NCBI GenBank assembly: GCA_024803745.1
Contig: JANJXV010000024.1
Span: forward strand, 21,861,927 to 21,925,926
Reading direction: 5' to 3'
DNA: 64,000 nt
Source: Megascapheus bottae
Taxonomy: Eukaryota; Chordata; Mammalia; Rodentia; Geomyidae
A program made the position numbers and the translations under genes. How positions within the stretch are numbered: the stretch's first letter is position 1; every line of letters starts with the position of its first letter. A model generated the notes under the pieces. It made no database searches and had not been told where the DNA came from. It saw only the letters and a list, made by a program, of their open reading frames with translations. Below, in pieces: positions 1-10,082 of this stretch.

Positions 1-106
1 CCTATCCCACGAACAGTAACTGGCTATTTCTCCTTCCAATCCATCATATGTTTTCTTAGATTTTGGCCTCAGCCAAAAAAAAAAAAAAAGCAGGCCATAA
101 ACTTAC

Positions 107-146
107 CAACGGCCCCCAAAAAGGTGATGAGAAGGAAATTCTTCAT
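107..146 (-). CDS. Trypsinogen-family gene, first coding exon only (partial, runs off left edge)
   Basis: Read on the minus strand, an ATG at 146-144 opens 13 codons plus one base (MKNFLLITFLGAV, then G), followed at once by a consensus donor gtaagt at 106-101. This hydrophobic start is a secretory signal peptide and closely parallels the first exons of the two complete trypsinogens in this window. The exon length of exactly 40 nt and the phase after the first base of codon 14 are identical to those genes and to mammalian trypsinogens generally. The remaining four exons would lie beyond position 1. There is no clear TATAAA about 57 bp upstream of the ATG, where both complete genes have one, so this copy may be weakly expressed, use another promoter, or be a pseudogene. 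The identification rests on one short exon, hence moderate confidence. Confidence 0.62.
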
Positions 147-269
147 AATAGGGAGGAATCTAGTCAGAGAAGACAATAAATGGCCCCAATCTGGGAGTTC
201 AAGTTTCTCTACGGGAGCATCTACGGAGGGACACTCTGTTGAGGGTGGAGAATTTACAAAAATCTCCAA

Positions 270-1400
270 ACTAGTCCTGATGCATAAGGCTAGGAGCCAA
301 CGTGGATCTGCACAACAGTAGGCCAGTGAAGGCCCCGGTGCTTCCTCTCTTAGTCCTTAAACCTCCCTGAACACTACCTGTATCTGCTGACCTCTATCCT
401 CCCCTTTCTGTGACATAGCTTTCTTTGTTGTCTCCTCAGGTGGTCACTTGAACCCTTTCTCCCTGTCTTCCCCTCCCAGGCTCTCTTTGCAGTGTCCCTG
501 TGCTAGCTCCAGAGGTTCATAGAACACTGAAGTATAAAATAGAGGTAGTTAATCATTTCTTTTCCTTGCTCCTTCATTTTGGTGATGGGGTTGTAGTTCT
601 CATGGAAGTTAGAGACAGACTCAGGACTCTAAACAAAATCTCCAGATCTTCTGTGACAAGTTTGAGCTTTATCTGAGCCCTGAGCTCCCAGAAAACCGTG
701 ATGGATAAGAAATGGCCTCATTCTTTGTGTTCTAGGAAATTTATTACTGCAAAGAACATTCTCTCCCATTTTTTGAGGAATTTATAACTGCGAAGAACAT
801 TCTCCCTCCAATATTTGTTCAGACAATCCTTACTTTTTCATGACTCTAGTAAGACTTGCTTTGTTGACCAGTGACAAGTCAATTTTATAAAAAATAATTT
901 AGTGCTAGGCATAGTACCACACTCCTACAATGCTGTTTATGAGACTGCGACATGAAAATCGTCGTTCAGAGGCAGACTATGCAGATAAATCTTGAGACTT
1001 TATAATCTCAAAAACAAAACAAAACAAAAACAAAACAAAACAAAAACACAGAAAAAAATCCAGAACTAGCTCAAGTGATATCCAGCTATGTATAAAAAAC
1101 ATCTCTGTGCCAGGCCGTGAGTTTATGCCCCAGTTACAGAAAAAAAAGATATTTTAAAAATAATTAGTATATATTTTTTCATAGATGTTTGTATGATTTT
1201 CATATCTAAATATAATGGACTTTGTTTATATTCATCTTTATTATTTTTCCTTGGCCTACTAGCTTCAATCCTCAGAATTCACACATATACACGCAATCTA
1301 CACATAAATACACACTGATTAGTTATGAAAGACTATAGAAATGTAACAATTACTTTTTGTGTGTATGTACAAGTGTACTAGTATTGGGCTGAACTCAGGG
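270..1400. other. Intergenic, no gene seen; degraded SINE and (AAAAC)n stretch
   Basis: No credible coding exon. A degraded SINE of the composite type runs from about 905 to 1145, with an AAAAC-rich spacer at about 1011-1056 and an ID-like tail after it. The rest is unremarkable AT-rich sequence. Confidence 0.5.
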
Positions 1401-1436
1401 TCTTGGACTCTCCAATATTATTTTCTCTCTCTCTCT

Positions 1437-1631
1437 CTTTTTTTTTGCCAGTCCTGGGCTTGAGCTCAGGGCCTGAGCACTGTTCTTGGGCTTTTCTCAA
1501 GGTTAGCACTCTGCCACTTGAGCCACAGCACCACTTCCAGAGTTTTTCTATGTATGTGGTACCAAGGAATCGAACCTGGGTCTTCGTGCATGCTAGGCAG
1601 GCACTCTACCACTAGGCCAAACTCCTGACCA
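1437..1631 (-). repeat. ID-like (tRNA-derived) SINE with target-site duplication
   Basis: On the minus strand it reads as the ID-like family seen repeatedly here, with a tRNA-like box B (ggttcgattcc type), a 'gccagaagtgg..gctgtggctcaagtgg' middle and an A-rich tail, seen here as the T run at about 1437-1446. The 13-bp sequence actctccaatatt occurs on both sides (1407-1419 and 1632-1644), a clean target-site duplication. It interrupts an older degraded SINE. Confidence 0.85.
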
Positions 1632-1670
1632 ACTCTCCAATATTTTGCTCAGGTCTAATGCTCTGTCACT

Positions 1671-1742
1671 GGAGTCATGCCCCTAGTTTATTTATATTTT
1701 TTGGTTGGAGTCATGCCCCTAGTTTATTTATATTTTTTGGTT
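1671..1742. repeat. Perfect 36-bp tandem duplication
   Basis: The 36-bp unit starting ggagtcatgcccctagttta occurs at 1671-1706 and is repeated without change at 1707-1742. Perfect identity suggests a recent local slippage or duplication event. Confidence 0.95.
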
Positions 1743-2094
1743 GATTAATTGAATATAAGTCTCAGAACTGTCTACCCAGGCTTGCTGCAAAGATTTGGGG
1801 TCAGATCTATACTCTCTAAACAGCCTGGATTATAGACATGAGCCACCAGTGACGAGTCACCTTAGTTCTTATGAAATTAATTAATGTGAAACATGCTATC
1901 TGGATGTTGTCAAGCATTCTAAACTTTAGAGATATTCATCTCTTTATTCAAAGCTTTGAACTATTATAATTCATAATAAATTCAGCAACTAGAGTTTTTC
2001 CTAGTGTCATTTGTATAAGCTAATTTGTCCTCTGTAATCAGCCTATACATTAATTTTGCAAATAAGAAGCTAAACTTTGGTAAGATTCAATTCG

Positions 2095-2340
2095 TGCTCA
2101 CAATCTGGGTGCTGGAAGGTCACACTCATAATCCTAGCTGAGATCTGAGGATCATGGTTCAAAGCCAGCTCAGAGAAGAAAGTCCATGAGATTTTTTTAT
2201 TCAATTAACCACCAAAAAGGCTAGAAGTGGAGCTATAGCTCAAGTCATACAATGCTACTTGTAGCAAAAAAACTCAGAAACAGTGCCTAGCCATGAGCTC
2301 AAGCCCTAGTATTGGTGTGTGCATACCCCCGCCACACACA
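2095..2340 (+). repeat. Degraded composite SINE (B1-like head, ID-like tail)
   Basis: It carries the recognisable order 'cataatcctagctgagatctgaggatcatggttcaaagcc' (7SL/B1-like head), 'ttaaccaccaaaaa' and 'agctcaagccctagt', ending in a CA-rich tail. Many substitutions mark it as an old copy. Confidence 0.7.
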
Positions 2341-2574
2341 ATCTCTCAATTATACAGTTTAAATCCCCCACTCACAACGTCTTAGGAAGTCTAGCACATC
2401 TGTCTTTTCCAAAATATTTATCCAAGACATTGGCACTTTTTCCTCTAGCCAGGCTGCATTAAAACAGCTATCTCAACTCACTTCTCAATTAAGTGCTATC
2501 TTCATGCTAAAACTGGTTTTAGATGGTAACGATTTGGGGATTTTAAGAGGAGCTGACCCAAACCCTAAAACTTT

Positions 2575-3364
2575 TTTTTCATATATTTTTTATTGTGATT
2601 AAGAGAAGGGTTACATTATATTCGCCAGATAGAAGGTGCATTACTTCACATACATTGATACCCTTTCTCATGTCTTGGTCACCATTTCCCTCCCAGCCAC
2701 CCCCACCCTTATTCTGTTTCCCCCCCTTTCCTATCCAATTTCAAATAACCAAATACCCATATATCCAATATATCAGATAACAAAGTGAGATACTGTAACA
2801 ATATGAGATAACCAAGGGACAGCAAAAGAGATGAGAGATAACCTAGTACATTAAGGATAACAATCGCTCATTATATGGCTTTTGTTTCTATATCCTAGAG
2901 GTCCTTTCATTTAGCGTCATACTGTATGGCCTTATGTATCTAAGTTTTGCTCTATTGCAAATCTCTGCTAGAAGAGTCTAAGGTTTCTACTGATTATGGC
3001 AAATGAGGGAAACCACTGAGCCCATGTTCCTTTGAGTCTGGCTTACTTCACTTAATATGATTTTTTCTAAGTCTTTCCATTTCCTTACAAATGGGGCGAT
3101 GTCATTCTTTCTGACAGCAGCATAGAATTCCATTGTGTATAAATACCACAACTTGTTGATCCACTCATCAACTGAGGGACATCTAGGTTGGTTCCATATC
3201 TTTGCTATGGTAAATAGTGCTGCAATGAACATTGTTGTGCTAGTGAATTTAGTATGCCCTTGTTTCTGGACGGTTAGGTAAATGCCAAGTAGTGGAATTG
3301 CTAGGTCATAGGGGAGTTCTATGTTTAGTCTTTTGAGGAACTGCCATACTGCTTTCAATACCAA
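2575..3364 (-). mobile_element. LINE-1 3' end: ORF2 C-terminus plus 3' UTR (main segment of a 5'-inverted insertion)
   Basis: On the minus strand, 3364-2987 encodes a typical L1 ORF2 C-terminal stretch (LLGIYLTVQKQGHTKF; MFIAALFTIAKIWNQP; LWYLYTMEFYAAVRKNDI). A 3' UTR follows, ending in the A-tail seen as the T run at about 2571-2580. The same 3' UTR recurs on the plus strand at 53.1-53.5 kb, 44.5-44.8 kb and 30.6-30.9 kb. It joins directly to the oppositely oriented ORF2 piece at 3365. Confidence 0.92.
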
Positions 3365-4169
3365 ACTTTAGACTCTATTGCAGAGCTTTAATGATCAAAA
3401 CAGCTTGGTACTGGCACAAGAACAGGCCTGAAGACCAATGGAATAGAACTGAGGACCCAGATATTAAACCACAGACCCATGGCCATCTAATCTTTGACAA
3501 GGGAGCCAAAAAGTAGAATGGAAGAAAGACAGCCTCTTCAACAAGTTGTGCTGGCAGAACTAGTTAAGCACCTGCAGAAAACTAAAGTTGGATCCTTCTT
3601 TGTCACCATGCACTAGAATTAACTCCAAATGGATCAAAGACCTCGAGGTAAAAGCCGACACACTGAAAACTTTACAAGAAGGAATAGGAGACACACTAGG
3701 CCTCCTTGACACAGGTCGAAACTTTCTTAATAAGGACCAAGAAACGCAACAAATCAGAGACAGGCTGGATAAGTGGGACTGCATTAAACTGCAGAGGTTC
3801 TGTATGGAAAAGGACATAGCTAGTAAATTAATTAGGAAGCCTACAGAGTGGGAGAAGATCTTCACCAACCATACAACGGACGAAGGCCTCATATCTAAAA
3901 TATATCCACAGCTCAAAAAAATTGAATCACTCCAAAACTAATCTCCAAAGAAACAACCATCCCATCAAAAGATGGGCCAAAGACTTAGAGTCTTCTCTGA
4001 AGAAGAAATAAGAATGGCCTATAGACACATGAAGAAATGCTCAACATCTCTGGTCATAAAAGAAATGCAAATCAAAACAACTCACTCCAGTTAGAAAGGC
4101 CAGGATCAAGAAAACTAATAACAACAGATGCTGGAGGGGATGTGACCAGGAGGGATCACTACTACACTG
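3365..4169 (+). mobile_element. LINE-1 ORF2 segment, inverted 5' part of the same insertion
   Basis: In the plus direction this is L1 ORF2 sequence that normally lies just upstream of the segment at 2575-3364. It includes an open stretch at 3588-3941 (INSKWIKDLEVKADTLKTL.., WEKIFTNHTTDEGLISKIYP). Its right end (ggaggggatgtgaccagg, then cactgct) is the sequence that in an intact L1 immediately precedes the start of the minus-strand piece. The arrangement is therefore one insertion with an inverted 5' portion, as expected from twin priming, and not two independent elements. Confidence 0.88.
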
Positions 4170-4430
4170 CTAAAACTTTTTTTTTTGTTTGGTCATGGGG
4201 CTTGAACTCTGGGCCTGGGCAATGTCCCTGAACAATTCAGCTCACAGCTACCACCCTTTGTCTGGAGCCACAGCACCACTTGCGGTTTTCTGGTGGTTAA
4301 TTGGAGATAAGAGTCTCACCCAGACTTTTTGGTGCCTGGGCTGGCTTTGAACTGTCATCCTCAGATCTCAGGCTCTTGAGTAGCTAGGATTAGGGGCATG
4401 CACCACTGCGCCCAGCTCCCCTAAAACTTT
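4170..4430 (-). repeat. Composite SINE inserted at the L1 target site
   Basis: On the minus strand it runs from a 7SL/B1-like start (gctgggcgcagtggtgcatg) through 'ttatctccaattaaccacca' to an ID-like end and an A-tail. The word (c)ctaaaacttt occurs at 2563-2574, 4170-4179 and 4419-4430. This is explained if the L1 duplicated the site first and the SINE then inserted into the L1's distal copy and duplicated it again. Confidence 0.85.
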
Positions 4431-6036
4431 CTTAGGCAGAACGAGAGTAACACTGATCAAGATATCCTACACCCAGGAACTGATATGTTAAATCAAAGCA
4501 CCTTTGTATAACCACCTACATTCTTTTAAAAAACCCTCTGCCACCCACTCCCTCCAAAATTACCTTTGAGTGATAGTCACTTGCATATTCTGATTCTTGC
4601 CATCATCTTAGGACCTGCCATGCATTTCTTTCCCATGTGGAAAGCAGCTCCCACTGCTGAACCTGAGATGCCCCAAGAGAGAAAGAATCCTCCACACCGT
4701 TAATCCACCAGAGGGAGAGGTGAACATTTTTGTTTCTGTTTTACATTAATAAACCCATACTATGTATCGCTGATCTCATTTTTACCCTTTCCCACAAAGC
4801 CTTGTCAATGACAACAGAAAGGCAACTACTGTCCTTTTAAATTCCATTTTTTTTCCTTTTCTACCAAAACTGAGGGAATAGTTGTTAATAAGACTAGAGA
4901 ATGCTTGTTCACTTTGTAGAGAATGGAGAGGGCTCATCTCATGCAGGAGATAGTCAAGATCATACCCCCACTCCTCTTTTATGACTATTCATGTTAACAT
5001 TCTGTGAAGTCATTAGCTGTGACCTCAGCAGGCACAAGGCCATCTCCAAGGAATTTTTTCTCCCCTGAGTACCAGGTGATAGAGTGGGTTAAAAATATTA
5101 ACATACATGAAAGGGGGAATAACCATTTTCCTGCTATTAGAAACTTATACACTATAAACTATAGTCTTTATGGAAAATTAGAGCTTGAAATAACAAGATA
5201 TGTGAAAAAGGACCTACTGGTGGGATTAAAAAGAAATGATTTGGTTTCCTTCTCATTGTTTTTCTGGGGCCTGTTCCAATTCTAAATCTGATTTCTATTC
5301 ATTTCTTTCATGAAGCCTAGGAATTTGTCTTCTGTCTCAGGTAGTAATAAGAAAAAGTGTGAATTGGAGGCAATGATGAGAAAGAAGGAATTTCAAAGGA
5401 ATCTGAAAATCATTTGCTTCTGGGGGCATCCCTGAAATAATGAGAATCTAAAGGTACTTATTTAAACAGAGAAATCTTCTGTATGAAAGTAGTGCAGACC
5501 GTGTTCAAGCAGGGATAGTTCAGTGACAAGTGAGAAAAGAAATCTGAGAACCTTAAGTAAGACCAAACACTTAGGAGGCTTAAATAGAAAGCAAAAGAAT
5601 TTGGGCTATATCCTAGGGACAAAGCAGTGTTAGAAATTTAGAGTTTCTCTTCAAATGTCTATCTTTTTATAAAGGTTAAAAAGTATAAATACATATATCT
5701 TCCTAATAGTCTACAAAACAGACATGACCAGATTGCTTGGAAGCAAAACATACAAAATGTATTTTCTATTTTAACAAAGTCCCTGAGATTCGTTTGGTAA
5801 CAATGACCTCATGTTTCTGTCATTAAAAAATGTCATGTGGATTATGGTAGCATATTGTAGAGAATCAGCGAAGATTTATCGGTTAGGTTGAGTGAATAAT
5901 GAAATCAGTTTCCAATTGTCTCCATAAAATAGGGTTCCTCCCCAGTAACCCTTTAACTGAACCTCAAGCGTGCATGTGGAAGTGGTCAAAACCAACTGAG
6001 GGTTGGACTCAGACAAATGCAGGAAATACTGATGTG
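4431..6036. other. Intergenic, no gene seen
   Basis: I see no exon, RNA gene or well-preserved repeat here. The longest open frame (5004-5285) has no recognisable similarity and no splice context. Confidence 0.5.
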
Positions 6037-6042
6037 TTTATT
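6037..6042 (-). terminator. Polyadenylation signal AATAAA of trypsinogen gene A
   Basis: AATAAA on the minus strand lies 69 bp downstream of the stop codon at 6113-6111, giving the short 3' UTR usual for trypsinogen genes. Confidence 0.85.
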
Positions 6043-6110
6043 CACATAACTGATTTCAGAATGAAGGTGTGATTGACTGCAGGAGATGGATTATGAAGAA
6101 AGAGAAATGT

Positions 6111-9100
6111 TCAGTTGTCATCAATGGTCTGCTGAATCCAGTCCAGGTAGTTGCACACCTTGGCATAAACCCCAGGTTTTCCTTTCAGGGCACAGCCACT
6201 GCCCCAGGAGACCACACCCTGGAGCTCTTCATTGCACACCACGGGGCCACCGGAATCATACTGCAGAGGAAGGAAAAGACAATCAGAGCTCTTCATGTCC
6301 AGAAGGGAAGTGAGTCTTAAGGTGTTTCCCCACATCCTTTAGTCATCTCGACAGGATACCAACACTCCCCAAACCAATCGTCCATCTTCTCATTGCCCAT
6401 GTATAATTCCTTCCGTTTGTCCTTCCTCTTTCTGTTACAAGCCAACAGAGCTGACCATACATGATAATTGTGAGATTTAATCCATGGGCTCTGAACATTT
6501 CTCAAGGAACCATTCCACAAGGATTCACAGCTTATCACCCTCCATGGCTCTTTACCCTTTCTATATGCTCGAATCAGCATATAGAAAACCTATGTCACCG
6601 CTTAGACTCAGGTACAGGGAAAGGTAGACAGCCTTCAGCATTTCAGAAATGAAAGTTAGCATGGATAAAGAGAGTCATGGTGATTGATGAAACTCACCTG
6701 GCAAGAGTCCTTCCCACCTTCCAGGAAACCCAGACAGAACATGTTGTTGGTGATTAGGCCTCGGTAGGCCTTGTGGCAAACAGAGTCAGACAGCACAGGA
6801 GCATCCAGACATTGCAGTAGTGAAGGCAATTTGACTATTGAACACAAGCAAATAGTGGAAGGGCAGGATTCCCACTCTCCTCCTCCTGTTCATTATTCCT
6901 CTCTTTCCAAATGGCCAATGAGTGATCATTTGGAAGAACCTTTTTTGACCAAAGAGTTCTTCAAATAGCACTCAACTTTTTGCTAGTTGATTACTGGTTT
7001 TAGTTTTCCCACTTACAATGTCCAAATGTTTTATTCTCAACCGAGTAGTTATCTAATCTATCTATTGATCTATGTATCTATCTATCTACCTACTACCACC
7101 TAACTCGGGCAGCATGAAACTCACAGCCTCCCTTTTATTTCCCTTCTCTAGTCTTAGTTCTCTACTTACCATACAGTTCAGTTATATGTGTTGTATTGTT
7201 CTTCTACTAGTGAATTTTCACTGTCTCCTACATGACCTCAGCATAGGGATCTTGGTTGTTTCCATTAACAGCCTACTCTCAGCCTAACTTTCCTTTCCAG
7301 CACCCTCCTACTTCCTACTGTATTTCAGATGATACCTACAGCCATTACTCAAAGTGTTGCCCCAGCCAGACACAAGGCACCAAGTACCAGCAGATGGACA
7401 GGATCTTGGCAGAGAGACAGTGGACACGTAAGAATTGATGGTGGCTGGTGACTTCAGCTTAATGAGCATGATGTCATTGTCAGCGGTGCCTTCATTGTAT
7501 TCAGGGTGTGGGATGATCTTGGCTGCATCAATGAATTGTTCACCACCCTCGATGTCACGAATGCTGTGTTCTCCCAAACGTACTTCGAGTTGGCTGAGTT
7601 TAAGGATTCAAAGATTCCTTAGGGGGATACATTGTGGGTCTCTTTCCTTTCTTCAACCCTCAATCATCAAGATGAATAAAATCACTATGCTCAATCATTC
7701 AGCGACACAGGTAATTATTCATTTCTGTAGTATCATGCACTACCATGCATGATGCAGGTTAGAGAATTACTACGGTAAGTATCATTGTTAATGAGGATTC
7801 CCATGCCTCTCTCCGTTTAGAATTCCAAGGCAAGGAATGGGAAGATAACTACTCTGCAAAACAACTGTAGATAGGAAAGTAGGCACTGGTTATCAATCAG
7901 TACCTGACTCTTTTTTGGGGTATGATCACCCAGTCTTACGTGAATGACTCAAGGTTCAGAACAATGAGTTTTTGTATGCATATATTTATGTATATGCATG
8001 TACACACATACATGTTTGCCTATACAATGTGTATATACATATACATATGTGTACATGTATTCATATATGTATATATCACATATACATGAGGTATTTTTAT
8101 GCTAGGAACAATAGGAATCTGTATATTTCATTCACCATACATAACTCAGCATTATTTTCCCCAAATGTACTTTGTGGGGCCAGAGGAAAAGCTGATCTTA
8201 TAGCATAGAAATATGAATATCAGTTACTTACGGAGAGTAGCAGTGAGCTGCAGACAAGACCCACTGGTCAGTGATGAGGGAGCCCCCACATATATGTACA
8301 CCAGTGTTCAGGGACACCTGGTAGGGGAGGGAATTCTTTGCACAGGTGTAGCCCCCTATTATCTTGTCATCTTCCTCGGTTGGGAGAGCAGCTGTCAGAG
8401 AAAAGTTTAGAGCTCTTTTATAAGCAGATGCCTCATAGAATTTCATGCATGATGATGTTTTTGCAGGACAAGAGACATGAGAATGTTAATTTCTCTAATA
8501 TAATCAGAAAATGTTCATTTCAATATAATTGAAGACAATTATTTATCATACTAATCCTTGAACTTGTTCCCTTCCTATTGAATTATAAATAAAATATATT
8601 TATAAAATGTTCTGTTTATATTTACTATTTATGTACCATTTTACATACAACACAAGCTCTCAAACACTAACTTAAAAAGATCAGAAATTATTTAGGTAAT
8701 AAATATACTACAATGCCATAACTTGAACTCTGTTCAACAGCCAGGCAAACAGGTGGGAGTTCTGTAGCAATCCTGGTGATGGTTCTGGTGTTATTGGTGG
8801 TGTGTTGCTTCAGAATAGTGTCTCCAAAAGGTAACAAAATGGAGGCTTTTCACAGCTACCTCAGAATATGATAGCTTTGAACCTTTCTCTACTTTCTCTC
8901 TTTGATGCTAATGTTCATTAAATTGTTTGAGTAGACATTTTAAGACTTCTCTCCTGCAAATTCCCCTTATTCATCCCAGTTACCTTTCTTTGATGAATTC
9001 TCTGTTTGAGGTCTGGCCCACATACCTGACAATATTCCTTACAGCTCCCGAAGCCTTTAACTATAGTATATGAGACCTGCTTTTCTAATGATTTATGAGA

Positions 9101-9976
9101 TTAGTTTTAAATATTAGGAAAAATGTTTTCATCATGTGTACATACTGATCAGTGGACTGTATTTGTTCATCGTGGGAAAAAAATACTAAGTTTTAGTAGC
9201 AAAACTCTAGAAGTCTTTAAAATTGGTCATTTGTATTTTACTCAGAATTGAGTTACCTTTATTCCAGAGAGATTTTCACTGGTGAAGTTGTCTTAACATA
9301 CAATTTAAACCTAGTGTAGTGACACATGCCTGTAATCTAGCCAAGCTACTGGGAAGTAGGGGCAAGAGGATTGAAAGCTTGGAGCCAGTCCTGGTAAAGT
9401 TAGTAAGCTCCCATCTCTAAGTGAAAAATGAAAACAATGGGTCTGAAAGCTTGATTTAAGTAGTAGAGTATCTGTCAGTCAAGTAGGAAGACCTTGGCTC
9501 AATTTTCAATAGGATTAAGAAATGTTTCTAATATTTCCGAATCTCTATCCTAAGTAAAAAGCCTTTCACTACTCAAAAGACAAAGGCTTTGTGTATCCCA
9601 GTTTTTGAAGCTTACATACTACTTGTCATTATTAACTGCAATTATTATAGAGGTCAAAAACAAGCACTTCTTAGATGTTGACTATACTTTCTTTTTCTTT
9701 TCTAATATAGAATATCCCTGAAACTTCAGGATTTTATACTATCTGTTGACCACTTCTAGTCACCATGAACTTTCTCAGGGAAATCAGAACTATTTATTTA
9801 TGAAAGTATATTTCAAGGGTTTAAGCTTCTTTCCTGTGGGCGTAAGTTCAAAAATCATTGTTATTTTCTTCAAGCACAAAGCCAAAACTTACATCCAATT
9901 CAAATCTCTACCGACACATTCATTAGAGAGACTCACCAACCAGTCCCAGGAAAGCAAGGAAGATGAAGTTCTTCAT
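6111..9976 (-). CDS. Trypsinogen gene A, divergent, with Tyr at the oxyanion-hole glycine position
   Basis: Secreted serine protease precursor of the pancreatic trypsin family, cleaving after Lys/Arg. Five coding exons on the minus strand: 9976-9937, 8391-8232, 7593-7340, 6834-6698 and 6260-6111 (40, 160, 254, 137 and 150 nt), all with GT-AG introns and matching phases. They give 246 residues, with a signal peptide [14 protein letters not shown], activation site TEEDDK (18-23) and mature start IIGG at 24. His63, Asp107 and Ser200 form the triad, Asp194 sets Lys/Arg specificity, and all 12 cysteines are present. Oddities: exon 4 ends DSCQ and exon 5 starts YDSGGP, so the usual Gly198 (chymotrypsin 193) is Tyr. 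The autolysis Arg122 is also Tyr (INSYVST), and two of the four acidic activation residues are Glu. Human mesotrypsin has Arg at 198 and resists inhibitors. The open frame is intact throughout, so I infer a specialised functional trypsin. Confidence 0.93.
7972..8095. repeat. AT/CA-rich low-complexity tract in intron 1-2 region of trypsinogen A
   Basis: Alternating tatgcatatatttatg / tacacacatacatg sequence, purine-pyrimidine alternating, inside the second intron (7594-8231). No coding content. Confidence 0.8.
9305..9530 (+). repeat. Old degraded SINE in intron 1 of trypsinogen A
   Basis: B1-like words (cacatgcctgtaatctagccaagctactgggaagtaggggcaagaggattg, broken by substitutions) followed by an ID-like portion (gtagtagagtatctgtcagtcaagta). 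No target duplication is visible any longer. Confidence 0.6.
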
Positions 9977-10033
9977 GGTTGCTCAGAGAACCCAGACTGG
10001 GCGCTATCGGGTGAGGGCTTATTCCCACAGCAA

Positions 10034-10039
10034 TTTATA
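10034..10039 (-). promoter_or_regulatory. TATA box of trypsinogen gene A
   Basis: TATAAA on the minus strand, 58 bp upstream of the ATG. Gene B has the same hexamer 56 bp upstream of its ATG, supporting function in both. Confidence 0.85.
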
Positions 10040-10064
10040 CTTCAGCTTTGTCACCGGAACTCAT

Positions 10065-10082
10065 GCCAGAAAGGTGATTTCA
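10065..10082 (-). promoter_or_regulatory. 18-bp promoter block shared with trypsinogen B
   Basis: The 18-bp plus-strand word gccagaaaggtgatttca is identical at 21719-21736 upstream of trypsinogen B, 26 and 36 bp beyond the respective TATA boxes. On the gene strand it contains TCACCTTTC, close to the CACCTG half of the PTF1 type of acinar enhancer element. The binding factor is inference; the conservation is seen directly. Confidence 0.6.
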
